Below, in pieces: positions 18,699 to 27,692 of a stretch of DNA of 50,342 nucleotides. How positions within the stretch are numbered: the stretch's first letter is position 1; the number at the start of each line of letters is the position of its first letter. The notes below the pieces were generated by a model. It searched no databases and was not told the DNA's origin. It saw nothing but the letters and a program-made list of their open reading frames with translations. The DNA comes from Psychrobacter sp. (GTDB lineage Bacteria > Pseudomonadota > Gammaproteobacteria > Pseudomonadales > Moraxellaceae). The stretch is taken from assembly GCF_030454045.1 (NCBI RefSeq), contig NZ_JAKDJE010000015.1, positions 1 through 50,342 on the forward strand, in the 5' to 3' direction. The position numbers and the translations under genes are program-made.

Positions 18699-19010
18699 AT
18701 GGAAAATAAAAACACATCAAATGATATAGAAAACGCCCAACCACTAGAGAGTACTCAGCCATGGTGGCAACGATTTGTGGCAGGACTCAATGAGTTTTAT
18801 CATGCACCTTATCGCCAAACGATGGCACGTGCTGCCCGTGATGAAGAAGATTTCTTTATGCTGCTGATGTTTGCTGAAAGCTTAGGCATTGATAATCCTG
18901 CCAGCTTTTATACCTTAGAGTTACAGCCGTTATTTTTAGAAAACTTTCACGAATGGCACACGCGCATGGGTATGGATAGATGCCCATTTGACCATGTTGG
19001 CTGCTGCTAA
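18699..19010 (+). CDS. Small Cys-Cys-terminated protein (cory-CC-star-like), partner of ArsA-like ATPase
   Basis: This 103-residue protein ends exactly in Cys-Cys before the stop, in the tail GMDRCPFDHVGCC. It resembles the little-studied 'CC-star' family named for that ending; I recognise the pattern but cannot confirm membership. The core QRFVAGLNEFYHAPYRQTMARAARDEEDFFMLLMFAESLGI is hydrophilic and helical, with no membrane segment. The three Cys and one His in the last eleven residues (Cys-x4-His-x2-Cys-Cys) could bind metal. It lies 52 bases upstream of the ArsA-like ATPase on the same strand, so the two are probably co-transcribed and work together. Its function is unknown. Confidence 0.7.
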   Translation: MENKNTSNDIENAQPLESTQPWWQRFVAGLNEFYHAPYRQTMARAARDEEDFFMLLMFAESLGIDNPASFYTLELQPLFLENFHEWHTRMGMDRCPFDHVGCC

Positions 19011-19062
19011 TCGTTTATTTATGATTGAAAAATAAAAATAATATAAGAAATGAGATAAAAAT

Positions 19063-20109
19063 ATGGCATTACATCCTCTACATACATTAGTAGAACAACT
19101 AAAAGCACAACCGATTATATTTATCGGCGGTAAGGGCGGTGTGGGAAAAACCACTACTGCCGCCGCACTTGCCAGTTATTACGCAAGCCAGCAGCAAAAG
19201 ACGCTGATTGTCTCAACCGATCCAGCACACAGCTTGGGCGACGTGTTGGATACACAGCTTAATAACGCAAAAACAGCAATATCACCTTATTTAGATGCCA
19301 TTGAGTTAAATCCTGATGTAATCGTTGACGAGCACTTTTCTCAAGTTGAGCGTACGATTAAATCCTATGCCAATCCAGATATGATGCCCAAAATTCGTGA
19401 GCATCTGAGGCTATCAAAATCAGCACCCGGCGCCCAAGAAGCAGCGATGCTCGAGTCCATGTGTCAGCATCTCGTCTGCGCCGCAGATGCCAACTCTGAT
19501 AAGAAATATGAACATATCATATTTGATACCGCGCCAACTGGCCATACATTGCGTTTGTTGGTATTGCCTGAGATGATGGGCGCGTGGACAGATGGATTAT
19601 TGGCACAGCAAAGGCGGCAAGCCAAATTGCGCTCGGTGGCGAACCATTTAGACAGTCACAATCAAAAAAGCAGTCAAACGGATAGCGCTCAAAAGAACCA
19701 TGTGGCCAATCCGTTTGCCGCAAAAAAGCCTGATCGCTGGGAGCAAGCGGTATCCGTGCTAGAAAAGCGCAAGCAGTTATTTCGTCAAGCAGGACTGCTG
19801 CTGCATGATCGTACACAAACGGCAATTGTGTTGGTTATGACGGCCGACGTGTTACCACTGGCTGAGACCAAACGCGCTGTCTCACAATTAGAGGACAGTA
19901 AACTGCCGCCAGCGGCGATAGTAGTCAATCAACTAATCAAACCGACGCAGGCGGATGCGTTTTGGCAGCATCGCGCCGAGCGCCAGCAACAGCTACTGCA
20001 AGATATTGAAAGCAGTTTTCCCAATTATTCGCTATACCCAATCTATTTGCAAAAAACAGACGTACGCGGTACAGATGCATTAAGTACCTTGCTAGAGGCT
20101 TCATGCTAG
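19063..20109 (+). CDS. ArsA/Get3-family ATPase
   Basis: This 348-residue P-loop ATPase belongs to the ArsA/Get3 (SIMIBI) class. These proteins act as homodimers that drive metalloid efflux or chaperone tail-anchored membrane proteins. The deviant Walker A GGKGGVGKTT spans residues 22-31, STDPAHSLGDVLD is the switch I region and FDTAPTGHTLRLLVLPEMM is switch II. The A-loop-like VVNQLIKP follows near residue 290. There is no second ATPase half, no ArsB, and no arsR or arsC nearby, so arsenic resistance is unlikely. The preceding gene encodes the Cys-Cys-terminated small protein, the likely partner. It converges on the DUF3482 GTPase gene with only 4 bases between the two stop codons. Confidence 0.85.
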   Translation: MALHPLHTLVEQLKAQPIIFIGGKGGVGKTTTAAALASYYASQQQKTLIVSTDPAHSLGDVLDTQLNNAKTAISPYLDAIELNPDVIVDEHFSQVERTIKSYANPDMMPKIREHLRLSKSAPGAQEAAMLESMCQHLVCAADANSDKKYEHIIFDTAPTGHTLRLLVLPEMMGAWTDGLLAQQRRQAKLRSVANHLDSHNQKSSQTDSAQKNHVANPFAAKKPDRWEQAVSVLEKRKQLFRQAGLLLHDRTQTAIVLVMTADVLPLAETKRAVSQLEDSKLPPAAIVVNQLIKPTQADAFWQHRAERQQQLLQDIESSFPNYSLYPIYLQKTDVRGTDALSTLLEASC

Positions 20110-20113
20110 CTGG

Positions 20114-21766
20114 TCACTCAGACTCACGTGATTGTAATTTGCTCGCCAGCGACCACGCCATATCGGCACGTAATAGCTGAGCCTGCTCGGATTTACCGCT
20201 ACTAAGCGATGACCACTGCGGTTTGCCGCGCGCTTTTTTGAGCTCGCTTGGTAGTTTGTGTGTCGGCCATGGCGTGACGGTATGGCCGTCGTCATCTAAC
20301 GCTTGCTCAATATTGGTTTTTTCCCCTTTATATAGCAATTGCGTGGCATCAGTTGCTGCATGACCACGATGGCGCAGCGCGGTAAGCAAATCTATCGCGC
20401 GCGTGGCGAGTAAGGTTAGAGTGGCAGGATCGATATATAAGCGTTTTACCCCAGTGATTCTATCGGCAATACTACTGGTATTAGACAATAACCCGCCTGC
20501 GATACCGCCTATCGCTGCACCCAAGCCCAATGTCGTACCTAGCGCTGCTGCATCAATACCCAACCCTAACAGCGCGCCCGCTGCTGCGCCAGAAGTGGTA
20601 CGGATACCATAGCTCTTGAGTAGCTCAGGGTCGAATGGATCTTGCTGATAGGCTTGTAATTCAAGTGGGGTGGCTGCAACGGCATTGTCATAAAACTTAT
20701 AGAGGTTAAGTAAATTGTGCTGCATTGCACGCTCACTTTGTCTAACTGCTTCTTGCATTTGTTCTAATACAGGCATCGGGTCGTCATCTTCATTGATCTC
20801 GCGTACAAAAGAAGCGACATTCAATAAAAAGTCAGCAATAATAATATTGGCCTCATCATACAACTGCGCCCAATCTTCAGTCCGGCGCTGCATCAATTGC
20901 TCAAGCATCTCAGAATGAGTGAGCATAGTGGCTAGGTTTTGCCAAAGATGCATCTCATCTTCAAATTCAAAAGCAACGGAATCAAAACGTGTGGAAATAT
21001 GTAGATTGCGTCTTGCCAGCATGGTTTGCCAATCATCAATATTGGCATTCTGACTGTCGGTAAAGTTAAAGACAGGCATCACCGGAATGGCAGCCCACGA
21101 TAAAATCGCTAGCTCATCTTTATACTTGCCCAATACCGGCTCACGCGCATCGACGACATAAATGGCCATATCACTTGCCAGCAGCTGACGAATCACTTTT
21201 GCTTCTTGGCTATAATCATAGCTGTCTAGAACACCGCTATCTGCACCTTGAGCGATATCTGATGCCAAAAACTGCTGCAAACGCTCAATACCATCACGGC
21301 GACTGGCGGTGTTGTCCTCCAACCAGTCCATCAGCCCTGAAGCGTCCTCTAGGCCTGGTGTGTCGTATAGTGCTACTAGCACCTCACCCGTTTGGCTGTC
21401 TGTGAGTTTGGCTTGTTCCACATGACGCGTGGTGGCCGCTTCGTTTTTGACTTCACCAAAATAGACATCACGCAGTAACGTGCGCAATATGGAGGTCTTA
21501 CCGGTATTGGTGTGTCCCACGACCGCCAATTTTAGCGCCTCACCACTGGCGATGGTTTTTTTTGTCACATTGGTGGTGGCTGGCGGTACTGATTCAGTTG
21601 ATATAGATTGATTATCATGAGTTACCCTAGACTGGGCGGCCGTTTTTGACACTGTCGAATGCGAGGTCTTGGCGTTATTATTTGAGTCGCTGGGCAACGC
21701 CTTGTCTGCAAAAAGACCTGTAGGCGTGTGATGCTCGTGATTTTGGTTTTTATTGTCATTATTCAT
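20114..21766 (-). CDS. DUF3482-type GTPase
   Basis: This 550-residue protein has a Ser/Thr/Asn-rich N-terminal extension (residues 1-70) followed by a TRAFAC-class GTPase domain. The P-loop is GHTNTGKT (84-91), the G3 motif is DTPG (135-138), and a later VFNFTDSQNAN probably replaces NKxD. The C-terminal half holds a helical region and a Gly/Ala-rich membrane-inserting segment (GAAAGALLGLGIDAAALGTT, then LGLGAAIGGIAGGLLS), as in DUF3482 proteins. In many proteobacteria this family is encoded next to a DUF2868 membrane protein. Here that partner is two genes upstream, with a fatty acid hydroxylase between. The biological role is unknown; membrane remodelling or stress tolerance is only a guess. 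Confidence 0.8.
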   Translation of the reverse strand: MNNDNKNQNHEHHTPTGLFADKALPSDSNNNAKTSHSTVSKTAAQSRVTHDNQSISTESVPPATTNVTKKTIASGEALKLAVVGHTNTGKTSILRTLLRDVYFGEVKNEAATTRHVEQAKLTDSQTGEVLVALYDTPGLEDASGLMDWLEDNTASRRDGIERLQQFLASDIAQGADSGVLDSYDYSQEAKVIRQLLASDMAIYVVDAREPVLGKYKDELAILSWAAIPVMPVFNFTDSQNANIDDWQTMLARRNLHISTRFDSVAFEFEDEMHLWQNLATMLTHSEMLEQLMQRRTEDWAQLYDEANIIIADFLLNVASFVREINEDDDPMPVLEQMQEAVRQSERAMQHNLLNLYKFYDNAVAATPLELQAYQQDPFDPELLKSYGIRTTSGAAAGALLGLGIDAAALGTTLGLGAAIGGIAGGLLSNTSSIADRITGVKRLYIDPATLTLLATRAIDLLTALRHRGHAATDATQLLYKGEKTNIEQALDDDGHTVTPWPTHKLPSELKKARGKPQWSSLSSGKSEQAQLLRADMAWSLASKLQSRESE

Positions 21767-21891
21767 AGTCGCGTCTTATTGTTATTGATGATCAAACTTT
21801 AGCCATTTATTGTAAAACAAATCTGGTGGCATGTTGGTTCTGGATGCGTAGTGTCCATATCGTAAACTGTATTTTATGTATCCATGATACG

Positions 21892-22866
21892 CTATGAGAT
21901 TGCTGTAGGTGGTCGCAGTAGTACCTTGATTTTTTTCTTAATACCCTTGGCACGAAAAAACCGCTGCCACATTCGGTAAAACACCCCAAATATCAGACCA
22001 ACAATATTATCGTGACTGGTCTCACCAACAGCCCCATATTTGACGGGATTATTGACGGCGTCTTCTTCTACATAAGTGCCAAACCAACGATCAAAAATAA
22101 TAAGAACGCCGCCATAATTTTGGTCAATATATTCACTATTGGTACCATGATGGGCGCGGTGATTGGATGGGGTGTCAAAGATATACTCAACCCATTTTGG
22201 AAATTTCACCACCGTCTCGGTATGAATAAAGAACTGATAAATCAAATCTAATGCATAAAAGAAAAATACCCAGATAGGATGCACACCCAATATCATCAGC
22301 GGGACGAAAAATAACCACCAACCTGTCACCGAGTACAGCAGGCTTTGGCGCATGGCGGTGGATAAATTCATCTTATCATCTGAATGGTGCACAACATGCG
22401 CTGACCAAAACCAATTCATGCGGTGTGAGGCACGGTGAAACCAGTAATAGCTGAACTCAACCGCGACAAATATGGGTATGGCCGTCAGCCATGTCACCTC
22501 AATAGTGAATAGTCGGTATTGATATAGCCACAAGCAAATAGGCAGCACAATAAGTGCTTGGACAATCAATTCAAATCCGAGATAAGAGCCGCCCAGGCTA
22601 AAATTGGTCATCGCACGGCGCCAGCTAAAGCTTTCATTTTTCCCACGCTTAGACTGATAAAACCACTCTGCCAAAAACAATAAGAAAAATGGGCCACCAG
22701 CCAGCGGTAACAGCCATTCTTGCCAGTGAGCAGGTAAGATACTTGCCAGCATTGGCTGCCATGACTCTGGTGCAGCGGTTAAGATACTTTGGTTTAACGC
22801 CTCTTTGTAATTATCCAATATCTGACCATACTCACCTGATGTTAAGAGGGTGTTGTCTGTTGACAT
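21892..22866 (-). CDS. Fatty acid hydroxylase / sterol desaturase family protein
   Basis: This is an integral membrane di-iron oxygenase of 324 residues that would hydroxylate or desaturate a lipid at the inner membrane. The His clusters that bind iron are all present: HRASH (144-148), HVVHH (157-161), His215 and HRAHH (236-240). Several hydrophobic helices lie at about 57-68, 97-118, 125-142 and 180-212. The start has a strong AGGAG six bases upstream. It sits between the DUF3482 GTPase and the DUF2868 protein on the same strand. The substrate cannot be deduced. Confidence 0.9.
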   Translation of the reverse strand: MSTDNTLLTSGEYGQILDNYKEALNQSILTAAPESWQPMLASILPAHWQEWLLPLAGGPFFLLFLAEWFYQSKRGKNESFSWRRAMTNFSLGGSYLGFELIVQALIVLPICLWLYQYRLFTIEVTWLTAIPIFVAVEFSYYWFHRASHRMNWFWSAHVVHHSDDKMNLSTAMRQSLLYSVTGWWLFFVPLMILGVHPIWVFFFYALDLIYQFFIHTETVVKFPKWVEYIFDTPSNHRAHHGTNSEYIDQNYGGVLIIFDRWFGTYVEEDAVNNPVKYGAVGETSHDNIVGLIFGVFYRMWQRFFRAKGIKKKIKVLLRPPTAIS

Positions 22867-22987
22867 ATTTGGCTCCTAGCCACTATAAAACATCCTTGTT
22901 ACCCAAGAGATAACTACTTTCTATATTACTGGTTTATTTCGTCCCTTTTATAAAAATAATTACTATTAAGTATCGCATTCAAAAACT

Positions 22988-24367
22988 TTAAGAATCAATA
23001 TCTACCAAGCCAATTTTTCGCGCAGAGAGCGCTGTTTGCCACTGCTGATAGCGTACAGCTTGCTTATCCACTGGTTCATCCTCATGTGTCAAATCAGCAT
23101 CACTAAGCAGCTGTACAATAAGACCATCTTTTGCATGAGCGGCGATTTGATCAAGTTTGCGTAGCGTACCTCGGTCAGGCAGCGCTTTGCTATGGATACC
23201 TAATAGGACTTGCACAGGGTGCTCGTCTAAGTAGTTTTTTAGCCGTGCCATATCATCACGGTCATCGACAATACCAAAATCCTCAACCTCACTTGATTGT
23301 TGAAAACCATGATGACTGCCATCAAGCCCTGACTGCCACCAGTTATCCTGATTTGAAGGATATTCAAGCAAGGCGACCAGTTTCTTGCCTGCACTTACCG
23401 CCGCTTTGGGCGCGACAGGTGCGGGTGCTTCCGTAAAGTCATCGGCATCAACCACCTGACGCTGCCAAAAATTTATGATCTTTTGGTAATACGGTTGCTT
23501 GATATCCAAGCGCATCTTTTTGCGGCGGAACATCAAGGCACAAAATACCCATGCTATCGCACGCGGGACAATACCGTACATCAGCAAGCTACCGACTAGC
23601 AATCCTGCCCACTGCCGCGCCACAGACAATGGCATCGCTTCTGTGACCAACCTGCTTTGTGCAATCGCTGTGCTGTCTGGCACATCAAAACCAACCATGC
23701 CTGGTAGCCAGCCGAGTATTTGCGTTAAGCTCACCAGCGCCTGATCAGAGAGTAGGGTCGACTCCCAGCTAAAGCTATACTGACGCACAACCAACAAGAA
23801 TATAATCGCAAGCAGCATGCCAGTCAACGTCGCAAGCCATAACTGATGGCTAAACCGGCCCAAATACCAGCGCATACCGCTGTGCTGCAATTGGCGCTCA
23901 TACAGATCGACGGCCGCCTTGGTCACATCGTCTTTACCGCGTATGAGATAGCTGGGACTGACAAAGCTGGCAAACCAACTGGGCGATTGCTGGTCTCGAT
24001 TGATGAGTGTCATCACCAGCCAGCCACCAAGCATAATGGTATGAAAACCAAGCAAGCAAACCAATACATAAAAGAAGTTCACCACATTGGACTGCAATAG
24101 CGTGAACAATCCCAAAAACCCTGAGATACACCACACCACACTCATCACAATCACGAGGCCTTTTATGCGACCCTCAATCTTACCCAGTACCCGCGCAAGC
24201 GCCCCATTGCTATCAATGCGTGAGGCCCGTCGATGCAGCTTTTGGATAGGTGTGCCATCCTCGCTCTGTAGCTTTTCCGTGATCAGTAACGGGTCAGTGG
24301 CAAAGACGTGCTGATCAGTCTCTAAGGCACGTACCAGCTCGGTCAGTTGGTCTTGGGGTGATAGCAT
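22988..24367 (-). CDS. DUF2868 family membrane protein
   Basis: This protein of about 459 residues is an unknown-function membrane protein of the DUF2868 type. It has a soluble N-terminal part, two adjacent membrane helices (around GLVIVMSVVWCISGFLGLFT and FFYVLVCLLGFHTIMLGGWL) and two further helices (LWLATLTGMLLAIIFLLVV and a segment near GLLVGSLLMYGIVP). A soluble C-terminal domain ends with LVDIDS. The family commonly neighbours the DUF3482 GTPase, which is two genes downstream here. I took ATG 24367 as the start; a TTG ten codons upstream (24397) is possible, and neither has a convincing ribosome binding site. Confidence 0.75.
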   Translation of the reverse strand: MLSPQDQLTELVRALETDQHVFATDPLLITEKLQSEDGTPIQKLHRRASRIDSNGALARVLGKIEGRIKGLVIVMSVVWCISGFLGLFTLLQSNVVNFFYVLVCLLGFHTIMLGGWLVMTLINRDQQSPSWFASFVSPSYLIRGKDDVTKAAVDLYERQLQHSGMRWYLGRFSHQLWLATLTGMLLAIIFLLVVRQYSFSWESTLLSDQALVSLTQILGWLPGMVGFDVPDSTAIAQSRLVTEAMPLSVARQWAGLLVGSLLMYGIVPRAIAWVFCALMFRRKKMRLDIKQPYYQKIINFWQRQVVDADDFTEAPAPVAPKAAVSAGKKLVALLEYPSNQDNWWQSGLDGSHHGFQQSSEVEDFGIVDDRDDMARLKNYLDEHPVQVLLGIHSKALPDRGTLRKLDQIAAHAKDGLIVQLLSDADLTHEDEPVDKQAVRYQQWQTALSARKIGLVDIDS

Positions 24368-24571
24368 AAGGCGCTGATATCCGTATAAGAACGTCAATAT
24401 AAGTAATGGAAAGCAAAAAATGCGGGTTTAATCGCTAAAAATTATTGTAGCGTATATAGAATGAGAATAATGTCTATTATTTTTATCATAGCAAACACTC
24501 GTAAAATCAGCCAAAATGAATAAACAAACCAACACGTGCTAAGAGCTGTATAAAAAGAGTGAGGGTAGCAT

Positions 24572-25363
24572 ATGAATAACGACATGAATAATAAAACCTA
24601 TCTTATCATCGGCGGAACGGGCGGTATTGGTCAGGCCATGGTCAAGCAGCTGGTACAAGAGTCAGCGGCCGATCAAACTGACGGCGCATCTGCTAAAAGA
24701 CATAGTACACAAGTATTCGCCACTTATCATCGCAGTGAGCCGAACTTTGAAGCAGAAAATCTACACTGGTTACCCATGAATATCAGTGATGAAGAAAGTA
24801 TCCAAAAAGCGGCCGACACCATCAAGCAGACAATGGGTCATGTCGATTGGGTAATCAACTGCGTAGGATTATTACATACCAAGACTGCGCAGCCAGAAAA
24901 GGCCTTGAGGCAGATTGAAACGGAGTTCTTTTTACAGAACATGCAAATCAATGCACTAGCAAGCTTGCTGATAGCCAAGCATATCAAACCGTTGCTCGCC
25001 AAAGCTGAACGCAGCGCTGAGCATCCAGCTATTTTTGCGACCATATCAGCTCGTGTCGGTAGTATCACGGACAATCAACTTGGCGGCTGGTATAGTTATA
25101 GAATGAGCAAGGCGGCACTCAATATGGGGATGAAAAACTTGAGTATCGAATGGGGCCGATCACTCAAAGAGGTGTGCGTAGTCGTTATGCAACCGGGTAC
25201 CGTGAATACCCAACTGTCCGCGCCGTTTCAAGGCAACGTCGCTGAAGGACATCTATTCTCGCCAGCGTATAGCGCCGAGTGTTTATTGGAAGTGCTATCA
25301 GGAATGACGGCTGCCCAATCAGGCAGTTTTGTCGATTGGGCAGGAGAGTCGATACCTTGGTAA
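24572..25363 (+). CDS. Short-chain dehydrogenase/reductase
   Basis: This 263-residue classical SDR enzyme has a Rossmann fold. The nucleotide-binding motif GGTGGIG is at residues 14-20, and NCVGLLHT occupies the NNAG position. A Ser in ATISARVGS precedes the catalytic Tyr176-x3-Lys180 (YSYRMSK). It resembles the C-factor/CsgA-like group of SDRs, whose substrates are mostly unknown. The ribosome binding site AGGG lies seven bases before the ATG. It is transcribed opposite to both flanking genes and appears to stand alone. Confidence 0.85.
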   Translation: MNNDMNNKTYLIIGGTGGIGQAMVKQLVQESAADQTDGASAKRHSTQVFATYHRSEPNFEAENLHWLPMNISDEESIQKAADTIKQTMGHVDWVINCVGLLHTKTAQPEKALRQIETEFFLQNMQINALASLLIAKHIKPLLAKAERSAEHPAIFATISARVGSITDNQLGGWYSYRMSKAALNMGMKNLSIEWGRSLKEVCVVVMQPGTVNTQLSAPFQGNVAEGHLFSPAYSAECLLEVLSGMTAAQSGSFVDWAGESIPW

Positions 25364-25399
25364 TGATACAAATGATAGGGTGGTTATCTTGTTAAAACA

Positions 25400-26914
25400 C
25401 TAATAAGCCATAAATAAGTCCATAAACTCATTCACTGGCGTTTGCTCCAATTTTTCTTGATCGTCACACAGCTCAATGATTTGCTGACACCGACTGTCGA
25501 TAAAGCGAGTAGCCAAGCTGGCTCGGAACTTTGCCTCAAGTATAGGAATGCCCTCGGCACGGCGGCGTTTATGACCGATAGGATACTCGATGGCGACTTT
25601 TTCTGTGCTACTACCATCTTTGAAGAATATTTGAATGGCATTGGCAATAGAGCGCTTACTGGGGTCATGGTAATCTTTTGAATACTGTGCGTCTTCTTCT
25701 ACCACCATTTTTTCGCGTAGCTCATCGATTGATAAATGCTCTTCGTGATAGTCATCCTCATAGTTCTCCGCCATCAAATCGCCTGTCAATAGTGGCACAG
25801 CCACCATATATTGTAAGCAGTGATCCCGATCAGCTGGGTTAGCAAGCGCGCCCTCTTTTGAGATGATGCGAATTGCTGAATCATGCGTGGTTAGGACAAT
25901 TTTTTCGATCTCATCAATTCGACCTCTCACATGTGGATGCAAAATAACCGCCGCTTCACAAGCAGTCTGCGCATGAAATTCAGCGGGAAAGCTGATTTTA
26001 AATAAGATGTTTTCCATCACATAACTGCCAAAGTCACGCTGAAAGGTAAATCGACGCTCGTCTTCAGGTTTGGTTGCAAGATCTTTATTGGTATGGCTAA
26101 ACAGCACATCATAAAACCCCCATTGCGGTGCGGTTAGTGCGCCAGGGACACCCATTTCACCACGTGCGGTGATATCTACCAGACGTACCGCACGGCTGGT
26201 TGCATCACCTGCCGCCCATGATTTTCGGCTGCCCGCGTTGGGTGCATGACGATAGGTGCGCAGTGCCTGACCATCGACGATGGCTTGTGAGATCGCTGCC
26301 ATGATGCGCTCGCGTGGCAGCTGATAGAGTTTGGCGACCACCGCAGTTGAGGCCAACTTTACCAAGAACACATGATCAAGACCCACACGGTTGAATGAGT
26401 TTTCGAGTGCCATGACGCCTTGGATCTCATGCGCCATGATCATCGCCTCAAGCACGGCCCTCATGGTCAGAGATGCTTGCCCTTGGCTGATATTTTTTTG
26501 ACTGATATAGTCGGCGACCGCCAAGATGCCGCCCAAGTTATCAGACGGATGACCCCACTCAGCAGCGAGCCACGTATCATTATAGTCAAGCCAGCGCACC
26601 ATACAGCCGATGTCAAAAGCGGCTTTAATGGGGTCTAGTCTATAGGAGGTGCCAGGGACGCGAGCGCCATGCGGCGTTATTTGATCAGGGCAATCAGGCC
26701 CCAAATGCTTGGTACACTCAGGGAAGCGCAGTGCCAGTAGTCCGCAGCCGATGGTATCCATGAGACAATGGCGTGCAGTACGCCATGCATCAGTGGGTTT
26801 TGGTGACTCGTTATCTATGGAATAATTGAGCACATAATCGGCGATTTTTTGGATTTCATCGTCATATTCTGGACGGATATTGCTCTCTACGGTGGCGTCA
26901 TTTGTCGTGGACAT
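25400..26914 (-). CDS. prpD: 2-methylcitrate dehydratase PrpD (MmgE/PrpD family)
   Basis: PrpD removes water from 2-methylcitrate to give 2-methylaconitate in the methylcitrate cycle of propionate breakdown. The 504-residue product matches the family throughout, including RHCLMDTIGCGLLALRFPEC, GARVPGTSYRLDPIKAAFD and WLAAEWGHPSDNLGGILAVA. It also contains ISFPAEFHAQTACEAAV and the late VEYPIGHKRRR-like segment IEYPIGHKRRRAEGIPI. The start has AGGAAGAGGAACC before the ATG. Having both PrpD and AcnD/PrpF in one region is known in other bacteria. It is separated from the other prp genes by about 6 kb of an acetyltransferase, a restriction-modification cassette and an ABC exporter, so it probably has its own promoter in 26915-27065. 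Confidence 0.92.
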   Translation of the reverse strand: MSTTNDATVESNIRPEYDDEIQKIADYVLNYSIDNESPKPTDAWRTARHCLMDTIGCGLLALRFPECTKHLGPDCPDQITPHGARVPGTSYRLDPIKAAFDIGCMVRWLDYNDTWLAAEWGHPSDNLGGILAVADYISQKNISQGQASLTMRAVLEAMIMAHEIQGVMALENSFNRVGLDHVFLVKLASTAVVAKLYQLPRERIMAAISQAIVDGQALRTYRHAPNAGSRKSWAAGDATSRAVRLVDITARGEMGVPGALTAPQWGFYDVLFSHTNKDLATKPEDERRFTFQRDFGSYVMENILFKISFPAEFHAQTACEAAVILHPHVRGRIDEIEKIVLTTHDSAIRIISKEGALANPADRDHCLQYMVAVPLLTGDLMAENYEDDYHEEHLSIDELREKMVVEEDAQYSKDYHDPSKRSIANAIQIFFKDGSSTEKVAIEYPIGHKRRRAEGIPILEAKFRASLATRFIDSRCQQIIELCDDQEKLEQTPVNEFMDLFMAY

Positions 26915-27065
26915 AGTGGTTCCTCTTCCTTGAGTGTGCTAATTTTTCGCTTTGTTGACCCATGCTCGCAGTCATCCTTTTAAAGCGGTTATCATTCAAA
27001 AGTAGCATACTCAATATGGAACAACCAGACTGAATTGTGTTAAGAAGTAAAACTTTGTAGGCCGT

Positions 27066-27692
27066 TTAAATCATCAAATAGAGCAGACCTAAAATAAACA
27101 GCGCTGCTATAATAAACAGCAGGAAGCTTAAAACTTTGGTCGTGGTTGACGCAGTATCCACACTTTCTTTTCTTACTTTTTTTTTCTTAGCAACGTATAG
27201 CACCATCTTCACATGCTCGATATTATCTTCAAGATAATGCTCACCTTCAGGTACAAAACCCAAAGACTCATAAAAACTAAGCAGGTAGGCCTGTGCCGAG
27301 ATAATAATCGGACGCTTTTTACCGTATTTTTTGCGGCAATGAGCAATAGCCTGAGTCATTATTTGGCGTGCTAGGCCGTCACCTCTGTGCTCTGATAACA
27401 CAAGCACTCTACCGATGGCAGGCATGGCAGTGTGGTTGGTCTTGATCGTAGGGTCGGCGACCGATAGATTGGATTTTAGGGTGTTGAATTCAGGCGGGAC
27501 AATGCGGCAATAGCCGACCAAGGCAGCGTTTTGATGGGCAATCAGATGCAAGCAGTCAAAGTCGACCTCATCCATATCTTGGTAGGCGCAGTTTTGTTCG
27601 ACGACAAAAACCTGCGAGCGTGCTTTTAGGATATGGTAAAGGTCAACTGAGGTCAGCTCATCAAAGGTTTTGATAGAAAATTCACAATTCAT
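27066..27692 (-). CDS. elaA: ElaA-family GNAT acetyltransferase with C-terminal membrane anchor
   Basis: Residues 1 to about 165 match the ElaA group of GNAT N-acetyltransferases: LKARSQVFVVEQNCAYQDMDEVD, GYCRIVPP, the acetyl-CoA-binding AIGRVLVLSEHRGDGLARQI and SFYESLGFVPEGEHYLED. After a basic stretch (KKKKVRK) comes a single hydrophobic helix at the very end (about residues 187-208, FLLFIIAALFILGLLYLM), which ElaA itself lacks. The protein would be tail-anchored with the catalytic domain in the cytoplasm. Its ATG overlaps the stop codon of the restriction specificity gene (ATGA at 27692-27689), suggesting translational coupling. The substrate is unknown. Confidence 0.82.
   Translation of the reverse strand: MNCEFSIKTFDELTSVDLYHILKARSQVFVVEQNCAYQDMDEVDFDCLHLIAHQNAALVGYCRIVPPEFNTLKSNLSVADPTIKTNHTAMPAIGRVLVLSEHRGDGLARQIMTQAIAHCRKKYGKKRPIIISAQAYLLSFYESLGFVPEGEHYLEDNIEHVKMVLYVAKKKKVRKESVDTASTTTKVLSFLLFIIAALFILGLLYLMI

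Noticed and set aside
19063..20109. Arsenite efflux ATPase ArsA
   Set aside because: Only one ATPase half is present and no arsB, arsC, arsR or arsD is nearby.
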